The position numbers and the translations under genes were made by a program. Shown piece after piece: positions 55,312 through 64,000 of a stretch of DNA of 64,000 nucleotides (position 1 is its first letter; each line of letters opens with the position of its first letter). Origin of the DNA: Hydrogenophaga sp. (GTDB taxonomy: Bacteria; Pseudomonadota; Gammaproteobacteria; Burkholderiales; Burkholderiaceae_C); NCBI RefSeq assembly GCF_011390835.1, contig NZ_JAABRQ010000007.1, forward strand, positions 1 through 64,000. The letters run 5' to 3'. The notes under the pieces are model-generated. The model saw only the letters and a program-made list of their open reading frames with translations. It made no database searches and was not told where the DNA came from.

Positions 55312-56169
55312 TCAGGGGGTGAGACCGAACAACTCCGCCAGCGCCACGCGGTACTGCGGTTGGCCCACCGAGTTGGTGTTGTGGTGGGACCCGTTTTCCA
55401 CCAGCACAAACGCCTTTCTGCCGGTGGCGGCGTCGAACAGCCGGCGCCCGAGCTCGGGGCTGATGAGCCGGTCCTGCGCGCCGTGCACCACCAGCAGCGG
55501 CGCGCCGATGTGGGCGACGCGCTTGGCTGCGTCGAAGCGCTGGGTGATCAGCGGCGAGATCGGCAGCCAGCCCCATTTGAAGGTGCTGACCACATCGGGG
55601 ATGGAGGTGAAGGTGCCTTCGACCAAGGTGCCCGCCTCGTCGCTCACCTGCGAGGCCAGCTCGACCGCAATCGCGCCACCCAGCGAGTGGCCGAAGATGT
55701 AGCGCGGTCGGCCCGGGTACTGCTGCCCCAGCCAGTCCCAGGCTGCGCGGGCGTCTTCGTAGGCCAGGGTTTCCGAGGGCAGCTGCGCGGTGCTCTTGCC
55801 AAAGCCGCGGTAGTCGATGGCCAGTACCGAGAAGCCCAGCTCGTGCATGCGCCGGGCCCGAAACGCCGAGCCGACCACGTTGTAACGCGCGCCGTGCAGA
55901 TAAAGCAGCACCGGTGCATCGGCGCGGGCGTCGAAATCGGTCTGCGCCAGCCACAGACCGTGCAGCTGAGCTGGTTTGCCCGTTTCGCGCGACTGAAAGT
56001 CGATCCAGACCTCGCTCATGCCGGTGGCGGCTTCTTCGCCGCGCCACCAGCTGCGGTCCGACGGCTGGAAGATCCATTCGCGCTGCCGCTCGTCCAGCGT
56101 GGCGCAGCCGGCCAGCACCCCGACGCTCAGCACGCCCAGCAGCAACAATTTCCAAAAGGTTCGCTTCAT
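55312..56169 (-). CDS. Alpha/beta-hydrolase lipoprotein
   Basis: A 285-residue lipoprotein (lipobox VLAGC, C22) with an alpha/beta-hydrolase fold: oxyanion segment LYLHGARYNVVGS, nucleophile elbow GHSLGG (Ser), Asp in HGAQDRLISPE and the final His in ENGSHHNTNS. It resembles the BEM46/YfhR family of serine hydrolases. Probably membrane-anchored in the envelope; substrate unknown. It lies between mutL and the MFS gene, all on one strand. Confidence 0.86.
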   Translation of the reverse strand: MKRTFWKLLLLGVLSVGVLAGCATLDERQREWIFQPSDRSWWRGEEAATGMSEVWIDFQSRETGKPAQLHGLWLAQTDFDARADAPVLLYLHGARYNVVGSAFRARRMHELGFSVLAIDYRGFGKSTAQLPSETLAYEDARAAWDWLGQQYPGRPRYIFGHSLGGAIAVELASQVSDEAGTLVEGTFTSIPDVVSTFKWGWLPISPLITQRFDAAKRVAHIGAPLLVVHGAQDRLISPELGRRLFDAATGRKAFVLVENGSHHNTNSVGQPQYRVALAELFGLTP

Positions 56170-56245
56170 GGCGATGAATGATGCGCCCAGCTGACGAAAG
56201 TTTCCCGCATCACCGCCGGTGACCCCCGGGCGCAGTGGGTCGGCC

Positions 56246-58126
56246 CTAGCGGCCGCGGAGGAACAGCGCGTCGAGTTCCTTCATGCCCATCTGCCGCCAG
56301 GTCGGCCGGCCGTGGTTGCACTGGTCGGAGCGTTCGGTCACTTCCATCTGGCGCAGCAGTGCGTTCATCTCGTCCAGCGTCAGGCGCCGGTTGGCGCGCA
56401 CCGCGCCGTGGCAAGCCATGGTGGCCAGCAGCTCGTTCTGTGCCCGCTCGATCACGCGGCTCGCGTCGTGTTGCGACAGCTCGGCCAGCACGCTGCGCGC
56501 CAGCTCCACCGGATCGCCCTGGGCCAGGGTGCTGGGTACGGCCCGTACCGCCAGCGTCTTGGGGGAAAACGGGGTGATTTCCAGTCCGAGCTGGGCCAGC
56601 ACATCACTCGCGTCTTCGGCCGTGGCGACCTCGGCTGGCGTGGCAGCGAAAGTGGCAGGAATCAGCAGCGGCTGGCTGGTGATCTGATGGGCATCGAGCT
56701 GTTGCTTGAGCCGCTCGTAGACGATGCGCTCGTGGGCGGCGTGCATGTCGACCACCACCAGGCCCTGCGTGTTTTCGGCCAGGATGTACACCCCCTGCAG
56801 TTGCGCGATAGCCCGGCCCAGCGGCCAGTCGCCGGCCGGCATGGGCGCGGGTGGCGCCGCGTTTGCTAGCGGGCTCGGCATCTGGACCCCCGCTGTCATC
56901 GGTGAGCTGCTCGACCACAACGCCTCGATGTCGCTGACCCGGTGGCCCACCACGTCAGGGCGCTGCCAGGCCAGCGGCGTCTGTTGACCAGCCCAGGCAG
57001 CAGAGGTTTCGGTGGCTGAGGTACCCGGTGCCGTCTCGATGAGCGACGCATCAGGGGTCTGGCTTGGCGCGGTGGAGCGTGGCACCGCCAGCGCCGACTC
57101 GACCGCGTGGCGCACACCCTGGTGCACCTCGCGACCGTCGCGAAAGCGCACCTCGATCTTGGTCGGGTGCACGTTGACATCGACCCGGGCCGGATCGAGC
57201 GTGACAAACAGCGCGTAGACCGGCTGCCGGTGGCCGTGCAGCACGTCTTCGTAGGCGCTGCGCGCTGCGTGCGTGATGGTCTTGTCGCGCACATAGCGGC
57301 CATTGACATAGGCGAATTGCCAGTCGGCGCGCGAACGGGCCGCGTCCGGTACGCCTGCAAAGCCCCATACGCGCAAGGGCTGGCGCAGCGTGTCGCCACC
57401 GTCGTCGTGCTCCTTCTCGGGTGGCCATTTCACTGAGACCGCCTGCTCGATGAAGTCTGCCCCGAGCACATCGGTGAGCCGCTGGCGCAGGGCGTCCAGG
57501 CCCTGGCCCGCAGCCGCGCGCCACTGCGCGGCCAGCTTGCCGTCATGCCAGATAGCAAAACCCACGTCGGGCCGCGCCAGCGCATGGCGCCGCACCGCTT
57601 CGATGCAGTGGGCGAGCTCGGTGGCGTCGGTCTTGAGGAATTTGCGCCGTGCGGGCGTGGCAAAAAAGAGTTCGCGCACCTCAACCGTGGTGCCCACCGC
57701 ACGGGCGGCGGGTTGCAGTTCGCCGCTGCGGCCATCAAGCAACCAGCCGTGCGCCTCGCCCGCGCCCTCCACCCGGGTCAGCAGCGACAACTCGGCGATC
57801 GAGCAGATGGCGGCCAGCGCTTCGCCGCGAAAGCCCATGGTGTGCACCGACTCCAGATCGGACAGGCTGGCGATCTTGCTGGTGGCGTGGCGTTTGAGCG
57901 CTGTGGGCAGCTCGCCTCTGAGAATGCCGCTGCCGTTGTCTTCCACGCTGATCAGGCGCACACCGCCGGCTTGCAGCCGCACCGTGATCTGGCTGGCGCC
58001 TGCGTCCAGCGCGTTGTCGACCAGCTCGCGCACCACGGAGGCTGGCCGCTCGACCACCTCGCCGGCGGCAATCTGGCTGATCAGCTCGTCGGGCAGTTCG
58101 CGGATGGGGCGGCGAGGGGAGTGCAT
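56246..58126 (-). CDS. mutL: DNA mismatch repair protein MutL
   Basis: A 626-residue GHKL ATPase: ATP-site residues in ELVDNALDAGASQ, DNGSGI and TMGFRGEAL. The C-terminal dimerisation domain contains DMHAAHERIVYE starting at D460, matching the latent endonuclease motif DQHA(X)2E(X)4E with Met for Gln, and CNHGRPT near the end. Such MutL can nick DNA itself, as expected in bacteria without MutH. The ATG at 58126 was chosen over a GTG at 58144. Confidence 0.93.
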   Translation of the reverse strand: MHSPRRPIRELPDELISQIAAGEVVERPASVVRELVDNALDAGASQITVRLQAGGVRLISVEDNGSGILRGELPTALKRHATSKIASLSDLESVHTMGFRGEALAAICSIAELSLLTRVEGAGEAHGWLLDGRSGELQPAARAVGTTVEVRELFFATPARRKFLKTDATELAHCIEAVRRHALARPDVGFAIWHDGKLAAQWRAAAGQGLDALRQRLTDVLGADFIEQAVSVKWPPEKEHDDGGDTLRQPLRVWGFAGVPDAARSRADWQFAYVNGRYVRDKTITHAARSAYEDVLHGHRQPVYALFVTLDPARVDVNVHPTKIEVRFRDGREVHQGVRHAVESALAVPRSTAPSQTPDASLIETAPGTSATETSAAWAGQQTPLAWQRPDVVGHRVSDIEALWSSSSPMTAGVQMPSPLANAAPPAPMPAGDWPLGRAIAQLQGVYILAENTQGLVVVDMHAAHERIVYERLKQQLDAHQITSQPLLIPATFAATPAEVATAEDASDVLAQLGLEITPFSPKTLAVRAVPSTLAQGDPVELARSVLAELSQHDASRVIERAQNELLATMACHGAVRANRRLTLDEMNALLRQMEVTERSDQCNHGRPTWRQMGMKELDALFLRGR

Positions 58127-58160
58127 GGGCTGGTCGTTCACCACGAAATTCTAGGCGTCG

Positions 58161-58188
58161 CTGACCTCAGGGGTCGAAAATGGATAAT
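58161..58188 (+). promoter_or_regulatory. Candidate sigma-70 promoter for the DedA/VTT gene
   Basis: CTGACC (58161-58166) and GATAAT (58183-58188) are spaced 16 bp apart, four and five matches to the -35 and -10 consensus. They lie 77 bp before the TTG start of the downstream gene. Confidence 0.4.
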
Positions 58189-58265
58189 CGCGACCACCCT
58201 GCTCAGGCTTTGTCGCCGGGCGCACCAGGCTTACAGCCTGCGATCCACTGACCCACGAGTTCCCC

Positions 58266-58841
58266 TTGAAACTGTTTGAACCGCTGTACGACCGCGTCAT
58301 CACTTGGAGCCGCCACCCCAGAGCACCGTGGTTCCTGGGCGGGCTCAGTTTTGCTGAGTCGTCCTTTTTTCCCATCCCGCCCGACGTGATGCTCATGCCC
58401 ATGTGCTTGGCGCGCCCGAATCGCTGGTGGCAGCTGGCTTTGCTCACGACGCTCACGTCGGTGCTGGGCGGTGTGCTGGGCTACATCCTCGGCGCCTGGG
58501 CGCTGGAGGCGTTGATGCCCTGGGTGGCACAAATGGGCTGGACAGGCAAGCTGGCCACCGCGCAGAGCTGGTTTGACCGCTGGGGCTTTGCCGCGGTGTT
58601 CATCGCCGGTTTTTCACCCATCCCCTACAAGGTATTCACCCTGGCAGCGGGTGGAATGGGCATGGCCGTGATCCCGTTTGTGGCAGCGTCCATCGTGGGG
58701 CGGGGCGGGCGCTTCTTTCTGGTGAGCTGGCTCATGGCCCGTTTTGGCCCCGCGATGGAACCGCGCATTCGCCCGTTCATGGAGTGGATGGGCTGGGGCG
58801 CCGTGGTGCTGTTGGGCATGGCCTATATGGTGTTGCGCTAA
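58266..58841 (+). CDS. VTT-domain (DedA/YqaA-type) membrane protein
   Basis: A 191-residue membrane protein of the DedA/VTT superfamily: SFAESSFFPIPPDVMLMPM near the N terminus, GFSPIPYKVFTLAAGGMGM in the second re-entrant half, and four or so hydrophobic segments. The superfamily includes lipid-carrier flippases. The start is TTG at 58266 because no suitable ATG exists before the first conserved motif. It sits on the opposite strand between amiC and mutL. Confidence 0.88.
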   Translation: MKLFEPLYDRVITWSRHPRAPWFLGGLSFAESSFFPIPPDVMLMPMCLARPNRWWQLALLTTLTSVLGGVLGYILGAWALEALMPWVAQMGWTGKLATAQSWFDRWGFAAVFIAGFSPIPYKVFTLAAGGMGMAVIPFVAASIVGRGGRFFLVSWLMARFGPAMEPRIRPFMEWMGWGAVVLLGMAYMVLR

Positions 58842-58890
58842 CACTTAATTCTGCGCAGCGAAGGCGACGCCGAAGTCGGCGCGGGGGAGA

Positions 58891-60345
58891 TCAAACTTGG
58901 CGGCTGCGCGCCAGCGGCGGGTTTTGCGAGAAGTATTTGACGATGCCCTTGAGCAGAGCATCGGCCAGGCTGTTCTGGTAGGCCTCGCTCTTGAGCCGCA
59001 CTTCTTCTTCCGGGTTGCTGATGAAGGCGGTCTCGACCAGCACGCTGGGAATGTCCGGCGCCTTGAGCACCGCAAAGCCAGCCTGCTCGACCCGTGGCTT
59101 GTGCAGCTTGCCGACGCGGCCCACCTCGCCCAGCATGGCGCTGCCCAACTTCAGGCTGTCCTTGATCTGTGCAGTGGTGCTCATGTCGAGCATGGCGCGC
59201 TGAACGGTAGCGTCCTTGCTCTTGACGTTGATGCCACCGACCAGGTCGGCCGAATTTTCTTTGTTGGCCATCCAGCGCGCCGCCGCGCTGCTCGCACCCT
59301 TGGTGCTCAGCGCGAACACGCTCGCTCCTTGCGGCTTGGGGGTGTAGAAGGCGTCAGCGTGGATGCTGATGAAGAGGTCGGCGCTCACGCGCTGGGCCTT
59401 TTGCACGCGCACGTTGAGTGGCACAAAGAAGTCTGCGTCGCGCGTGAGGAAGGCGCGCATGGGGCTGCCGTTCACCTTGGTGGCGTTGATGCGGTCGCGC
59501 AGCCGGTGTGCGACCTGCAGCACGACGTCTTTCTCTTGCGTGCCGCCGGGACCGATGGCCCCTGGATCTTCACCACCATGGCCCGGGTCGAGCGCGACGA
59601 TGATGAGACGGTCGGTGGGCCGCTGCTTGCTGGCCACTCGGGGCGCGGGTGGTGAAGAAGGATTGGCGCTCACGGTGGCGCCCACGCCGGCACGGTCGGT
59701 GCCTGGTGGGGTGGATGGTGTGCTCGCGGCCGCGGTGGGGCCAGGCAAGCGTTGGGGCGAGACGCGTTTGGCGATCAGTTCGCCTAGCGGATCGTTGATC
59801 GGGGCGCTGCCCAGCGCATCTGTCTCTCCGCCCAGCAGGCGCGCCGCGCGCTCGCTGGCTGCGTCAAGCTCGCGCACCCGCTGCGCGATCAACTGCTCAA
59901 GCGGGTCGGGTGGGTTGAAGGGGAAGATGTCCAGCACCAGCCGGTGCTGGTAGGCCGCCACCGGCACCAGATTGAATACCTGGGGCTTGACCGCTTGCTT
60001 GAGCGCCAGATCGAGCCACACCCGGTTGGGGATGGAAGGCACCACGCGGATACTCGAAATATTGGGATCGCTGCTGCGCAACTGACCGACCAGCTCGCGC
60101 AGCCCCGCGACCAGGTCGAGGCCTTCGATCTCGACCTGCAGGCGTCTCGGGTCGGTGTCAACGATCTCGCGCACCTTGAGTTCACCGTCGGACTCAATGG
60201 TCACCCGCGTGTAGTCCTGCGCCGGCCACAGCCGCACCGCCACCACGCTGGCGCCTCGCGCAATCTGTTGGGTGCCGAGCAGCAGCACCAGAGACCCTAC
60301 GCGCAACAGCGAGCGGCGGTTGAGGGCGGCAGGCAGTCGGTTCAT
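58891..60345 (-). CDS. amiC: N-acetylmuramoyl-L-alanine amidase (AmiC/AmiB family)
   Basis: A 484-residue exported amidase that cuts the stem peptide from peptidoglycan for daughter-cell separation. The N terminus NRRSLLRVGS is a Tat-type signal, then an AMIN domain (about residues 35-140), a Pro/Ser/Thr linker to about 240 and an Amidase_3 domain with DPGHGGEDPGA, SIHADAF and ETAFISNPEEE. The ATG at 60345 overlaps the tsaE stop as ATGA. Confidence 0.93.
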   Translation of the reverse strand: MNRLPAALNRRSLLRVGSLVLLLGTQQIARGASVVAVRLWPAQDYTRVTIESDGELKVREIVDTDPRRLQVEIEGLDLVAGLRELVGQLRSSDPNISSIRVVPSIPNRVWLDLALKQAVKPQVFNLVPVAAYQHRLVLDIFPFNPPDPLEQLIAQRVRELDAASERAARLLGGETDALGSAPINDPLGELIAKRVSPQRLPGPTAAASTPSTPPGTDRAGVGATVSANPSSPPAPRVASKQRPTDRLIIVALDPGHGGEDPGAIGPGGTQEKDVVLQVAHRLRDRINATKVNGSPMRAFLTRDADFFVPLNVRVQKAQRVSADLFISIHADAFYTPKPQGASVFALSTKGASSAAARWMANKENSADLVGGINVKSKDATVQRAMLDMSTTAQIKDSLKLGSAMLGEVGRVGKLHKPRVEQAGFAVLKAPDIPSVLVETAFISNPEEEVRLKSEAYQNSLADALLKGIVKYFSQNPPLARSRQV

Positions 60346-60866
60346 GTCTGCAGGGCGGCGAGCAGTTGCTCGCCAGTTGGGCTCAGCGGGGTCACGGTCA
60401 CCTGGCGTGGCGTGTCGGCATCATCGGCCGGGAAAGCGTCGTTCATGGGTGCGGCTTGTAGATGAATGTGGGCGTCCATGGGCGGCAGGTAGCCAGCGGC
60501 GCGATCGGGCCACTCCACCAGCTTGAGACCAGGGCTGGCGAAAAGTTCGCGAAAGCCAGCGTCTTCCCATTCCCGCGGATCGTTGAAGCGGTAGAAGTCG
60601 AAGTGCCAGACCGACAGGGGCGCGCGGTGGGGCAGGTGCTCGCAGACATCGACTGTGTGGGGCTCGACCACCGCGTAGGTTGGGCTCTTGATACGGCCCT
60701 GTACCCCAAGCGCGCGCAATATGTGGCGCACCAGCGTGGTCTTGCCAGCGCCGAGGTCGCCTTGCAGCGAGAGGCTGCTGTTCACGATCGCGGGGCATTC
60801 AGCGAGCCGGCGCGCAAAGGTTTGCGTGTCGGCTTCGTTCGCCCATTGAGTGGTCCACGCCACCAC
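60342..60866 (-). CDS. tsaE: tRNA threonylcarbamoyladenosine biosynthesis ATPase TsaE
   Basis: P-loop ATPase working with TsaB and TsaD to make t6A37 of tRNA. About 174 residues: Walker A GDLGAGKTTLVRHI, KSPTYAVVEPH and HFDFYRFNDPREWEDAGFRELF. No ATG is available; GTG at 60866 is the best start, though GTG at 60863 is equal. The long open extension upstream overlaps queG on the other strand and is not coding. Confidence 0.88.
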   Translation of the reverse strand: MVAWTTQWANEADTQTFARRLAECPAIVNSSLSLQGDLGAGKTTLVRHILRALGVQGRIKSPTYAVVEPHTVDVCEHLPHRAPLSVWHFDFYRFNDPREWEDAGFRELFASPGLKLVEWPDRAAGYLPPMDAHIHLQAAPMNDAFPADDADTPRQVTVTPLSPTGEQLLAALQT

Positions 60867-60893
60867 GGGTGGCGTTTCTACAATGGCTGACTT

Positions 60894-61985
60894 ATGACGT
60901 CTGGTTTCGATGCTGCGCAACTTGTCTCGAAGATAGAGGCTTGGGCCCAAGAGCTTGCATTTTCGCAAATTGCGGTGGCCGGGGTCGATCTCGCGTCTGC
61001 GGAACCGGGTCTTAGGGCCTGGTTGTCGCAAGGATGTCACGGTCAGATGGATTACATGGCCCGTCACGGCATGATCCGCGCACGCCCGGCCGAGCTGGTG
61101 CCAGGCACGCTGAGCGTGATCACTGCGCGCATGGACTACCTGCCGAGGGCCACGCCCGACGGCTGGCAGCGCACCGAACTGGCGCGCCTGGATCGACCAA
61201 GCGAGGCGGTGGTGTCCCTGTATGCACGAGGCCGTGACTACCACAAGGTCTTGCGCAACCGCCTGCAACAACTCGCCGACCGCATCGCTGAGGCGGTCGG
61301 GCCTTTCGGCCACCGTGTGTTCACCGACTCGGCGCCGGTGCTCGAGGCCGAGCTCGGTGTGCGCAGTGGCCAGGGCTGGCGTGGCAAGCACACGCTGGTG
61401 CTCAACCGCGAAGGCGGATCGATGTTTTTTCTGGGCGAGATCTGCGTTGACCTGGCGTTGCCGCCGAGCGAACCCGTCTCCGAGCACTGCGGGGCCTGCA
61501 GCGCCTGCATGACCGTCTGCCCCACACAAGCTATTGTCGCGCCACAGCGGTTGGATGCGCGCCGCTGCATCTCTTACCTCACCATCGAGCACGCAGGGCC
61601 GATCCCTGAAGACTTGCGGCCCTTGATGGGCAACCGCATCTATGGCTGCGACGACTGCCAGCTGGTCTGCCCCTGGAACAAATACGCCCAGCGCAGCCCG
61701 CTGCCCGATTTCGACGAGCGCGCGGGCCTGAGCGGCACGTCGCTGGTCGAGCTGTTTGCCTGGAGCGAAGACGAATTTCTGCGGCGCACCGAAGGCAGCC
61801 CGATCCGGCGGATCGGGCACGAACGTTGGCTGCGGAACTTGGCTGTCGCCCTCGGGAATGCAGCGCGGGTGTTGACAGAGCAGCAAGATCGTCAGGTTTT
61901 GCATTCGGCGCTTTCCAGTCGGGAGCACCACCCCAGTGCACTGGTGCGTGAGCACGTAGCTTGGGCGCTTAAGCAGGGCGCCTGA
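60894..61985 (+). CDS. queG: Epoxyqueuosine reductase QueG
   Basis: A 363-residue cobalamin-dependent iron-sulfur enzyme for the last step of queuosine in tRNA. Two 4Fe-4S clusters: CGACSACMTVCPTQAI and GCDDCQLVCPWNK, preceded by the cobalamin-binding N-terminal part. The ATG at 60894 lies 27 bp from the tsaE start, divergent. It converges on the FecR protein gene across 235 bp that hold no clear gene. Confidence 0.94.
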   Translation: MTSGFDAAQLVSKIEAWAQELAFSQIAVAGVDLASAEPGLRAWLSQGCHGQMDYMARHGMIRARPAELVPGTLSVITARMDYLPRATPDGWQRTELARLDRPSEAVVSLYARGRDYHKVLRNRLQQLADRIAEAVGPFGHRVFTDSAPVLEAELGVRSGQGWRGKHTLVLNREGGSMFFLGEICVDLALPPSEPVSEHCGACSACMTVCPTQAIVAPQRLDARRCISYLTIEHAGPIPEDLRPLMGNRIYGCDDCQLVCPWNKYAQRSPLPDFDERAGLSGTSLVELFAWSEDEFLRRTEGSPIRRIGHERWLRNLAVALGNAARVLTEQQDRQVLHSALSSREHHPSALVREHVAWALKQGA

Positions 61986-62220
61986 ATCGGAACTACTGTG
62001 ACAGAAACGACGAATTTGCCCTGCGGCAACGGTATCCCCCGACGAAAGACCTTGAGTGCCAGGCTCACCGCCGAAGGTCTGGTGCTCAGCGAGGGCCGGT
62101 CTGCACACTGCCTACTATCCAGAATGTGCCACGATGCGACTGGCCATTGTTTCGGCAGTCGACGAAACAGATGATGTGAATTGGAGTGCGCGTCTTCCAA
62201 CCCGCTGGACGCGCAATGGC

Positions 62221-64000
62221 CTACTGTCCTCGCTTGCGCCGCTCTTCTTCAAGAGCCCGCTTGCGTGCCTCTTCTTCAAGCTCTTCCTTAGTGAGGGCGC
62301 GCTTCTTCTGGCTAGGCTGACTCGTGGCTGGAGAGGGTCCATCCTTTTTCGGGGGCTGCACCGCCCGGGGTGCAGGTTGCGGTTGCGGCCGCAGCTGGGG
62401 TGTATTCACCTCACCCCTGGTCCGCGGCGATCCTTGTTCCCTTGTCGCTGGTGGCAGACCCGGCAGCGGCTGGGCTGCTTCCCTCGTGTGAGGGACCACT
62501 CGGACGGCTGGCGCAGGCACTGGCACAACGGGTTTCAGTTCCCGCCGTGTATCGGCGTCCAGTGGCTTGCCCGGCTTCCTTTCCAGTTGAGGTTGCTGCG
62601 CGGCCACGCCTGGATGCGCTGCGGGTGGAGCCGTGCGAGCGACGACAGGCCGCTCAAACACATGGGACGGGGGTTGGCTGCGCTGGTCGCCTGGGCCACG
62701 CACGCTTCGATCGGTGGGTATCACCGGCGGCGCGATCACCATCGGTACGCCGTTGGTCGTACCCGTGGCCACGGGCAGCGAGTCTCTGCGCACCGACCGC
62801 GATTGAGAGAAAGTGGTCTTCGGAACAGCGATGACGGCACCCGGTATCTGCCGGTTGATGTAGGGGAGGTTGGGGACGCTGGTGGTGTTGAAGTAAGTGT
62901 TGATGACGGTGGTGTTGATGACCGTGTTGCTGATGTTGATGTTCGAGAAATAGTCAAGGCTCACGGGATACGCCGGCAGGTAGACCTCGCTCGGAGCCAG
63001 CGGAAACCATGCGATGCCATCGACGAAGCCACTCGAAATCGTGATCTGGAAGCTGGGACCGCCCACGAACACCACCAAAGCAGGAGCGTAGTAGGCGCGG
63101 GTGCGAATGGGTCCCGGCACCCAGCCCCAACGCCCTCGAAGATGCGCCCACCTCCCGTAGTGGGTCACGGCGAAGCCCCAGGGCGCTTCGTCTACCCACG
63201 TCCAGCCCCAGGGGTCGATCCACACCCAGTGCCCGTCCCGGTAGGGAGCCCAGCCGACCACCACCTGATTCGGAAACCAGATGTGGCCGTAGGTTGCGTC
63301 AACGCGCCAAGTGCCGTAGGCGTCCAGATCCTGGTAGCCGATGACGTAGGGCGACACATACCGGGCAGAGACAGATATGTCGAACGCCCGATCGCGATCA
63401 CTGGCCCAGCGATCGAATGCGTCTGCATCCGAGACGGCGATGGCCTGCACATCCCGCAGACCTGTGCCAGAAAACCGATACGCCTGCCGCTCATCGAGCG
63501 TGTAGGCTGCACTCTCGCCAAATACCTCTACCTCGCCTCTGCGGACGAAAACGGCGGTCGCATCACGATAGGAGTCCACTTCAATCCGGAACTCGCCAGG
63601 CTGCCGAAGCGTCAGGGCGAGATTGGGCGTGTCGACCTCGATCATCTGGCCGGGCTCAAGACGACGCACTCGGACATTCAAGACGCCCTGCGTCAGCTGA
63701 AACTGGGCGATCTGGTCGTCGAGGTTGAGAATGGAGACGCTGGTACCGGCGCCCATGCGAACAACCGCGCCACCGATCTGGACTTCCATGCGTGCCGCTG
63801 GCTCTGTCCACAGGCGGTCGCCGATCGTCAGTGGCCGGTTGAGCGACGCCTGAATCCATGCAGACTCGCCGGCTGGCGAAAAACTGACCGCTCCGCTCAC
63901 GTAGCCTACGCGCGCGACGCGTGATGGCGGATCGGCGTTCGCCCAGCCGCTGAACACCAGCATGGTGAGGGAGGCCAGTAGGACCACGAGCCGGTGCAGA
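62221..64000 (-). CDS. FecR-domain/DUF6600-type secreted protein (start may lie beyond the window)
   Basis: Large exported protein: a hydrophobic signal segment near the window edge (VVLLASLTMLVFSGWANA), an N-terminal FecR domain (about residues 25-190), a Trp/Tyr-rich central part (WAPYRDGHWVWIDPWG, YGRWAHLRGRWGWVPG) that fits DUF6600, and a Pro/Gln/Arg-rich disordered tail ending in KR-rich repeats. The reading frame runs open to the end of the window; a GTG at 63987 is possible, but the true ATG probably lies outside. Function unknown. Confidence 0.75.
   Translation of the reverse strand, partial: LHRLVVLLASLTMLVFSGWANADPPSRVARVGYVSGAVSFSPAGESAWIQASLNRPLTIGDRLWTEPAARMEVQIGGAVVRMGAGTSVSILNLDDQIAQFQLTQGVLNVRVRRLEPGQMIEVDTPNLALTLRQPGEFRIEVDSYRDATAVFVRRGEVEVFGESAAYTLDERQAYRFSGTGLRDVQAIAVSDADAFDRWASDRDRAFDISVSARYVSPYVIGYQDLDAYGTWRVDATYGHIWFPNQVVVGWAPYRDGHWVWIDPWGWTWVDEAPWGFAVTHYGRWAHLRGRWGWVPGPIRTRAYYAPALVVFVGGPSFQITISSGFVDGIAWFPLAPSEVYLPAYPVSLDYFSNINISNTVINTTVINTYFNTTSVPNLPYINRQIPGAVIAVPKTTFSQSRSVRRDSLPVATGTTNGVPMVIAPPVIPTDRSVRGPGDQRSQPPSHVFERPVVARTAPPAAHPGVAAQQPQLERKPGKPLDADTRRELKPVVPVPAPAVRVVPHTREAAQPLPGLPPATREQGSPRTRGEVNTPQLRPQPQPAPRAVQPPKKDGPSPATSQPSQKKRALTKEELEEEARKRALEEERRKRGQ

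Noticed and set aside
61986..62220. Possible small gene between queG and the FecR/DUF6600 gene
   Set aside because: Only short frames without a ribosome site. The TTGCCCTGCGGCAA hairpin lacks a T tract.

Overview
This is a GC-rich, gene-dense chromosomal window. It looks like a betaproteobacterium of the Burkholderiales, most probably Comamonadaceae. The evidence is the protein flavour (BktB-type thiolase, MutL with an endonuclease motif, an Entner-Doudoroff operon containing pgi, a DctPQM TRAP system, many FecR/OmpA/RcnB-type envelope proteins) and a dispersed intergenic repeat built around GTGGAACCGGCTYYGCC. The genus is not resolved. I see no rRNA, tRNA, CRISPR array, insertion sequence or integrated prophage.

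Layout. 0.1-9.8 kb is almost all on the minus strand: an EamA transporter, a YkvA protein, a RavA/ViaA-type AAA+/VWA pair, a BktB thiolase, and a tight run of FecR protein, OmpA lipoprotein, flavin-reductase-like protein, RluA-type pseudouridine synthase, SDR and histidine phosphatase. 9.9-16.1 kb is mainly plus strand: MscS channel, dusC, gshA, ylqF, an AhpD-like protein and a flavodoxin-fold oxidoreductase. 16-24 kb holds small conserved envelope, stress or unknown genes on the minus strand: FG-GAP protein, DUF427, Dsb-like lipoprotein, NMO-like protein, RcnB-like, TerB-like, DUF938 and a split YedE pair. It also holds a plus-strand SRAP protein and an orphan T4 gp19-like tail-tube protein.

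23.4-29.7 kb is a minus-strand cluster of moxR, DUF58, tgpA-type transglutaminase, mltB and an M23 peptidase, which suggests periplasmic or cell-wall work. Divergent to it lie an HDAC-like deacetylase, an enoyl-CoA hydratase and a second MscS protein. 32.8-35.7 kb is dctPQM. A 378-bp regulatory region with two different TetR-like palindromes separates it from etfB-etfA, a DmdC/FadE-type acyl-CoA dehydrogenase and an NMO-like protein (36.1-40.8 kb), which together suggest acyl-CoA oxidation feeding electrons to ETF.

Penicillin-binding protein 1A follows, then a SOUL/DUF1499/unknown trio. 45.4-51.9 kb is a complete Entner-Doudoroff operon (zwf-pgl-edd-eda-pgi) with HexR-like operators and a decayed PfkB sugar-kinase remnant immediately upstream. 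The right end (52-62 kb) keeps the widespread tsaE-amiC-mutL-miaA order, with queG divergent from tsaE, but is interrupted by a DedA gene, an alpha/beta hydrolase and a Bcr/CflA exporter. The window ends in a large FecR/DUF6600 protein whose start is probably beyond the edge.

Nothing here is clearly a new multi-gene system. The best leads are the orphan gp19 protein, the possible degenerate primase-polymerase-like protein at 44.5 kb, the two-palindrome control region at 35.8 kb, the HexR-like site pair with the sugar-kinase remnant, and the dispersed repeat.
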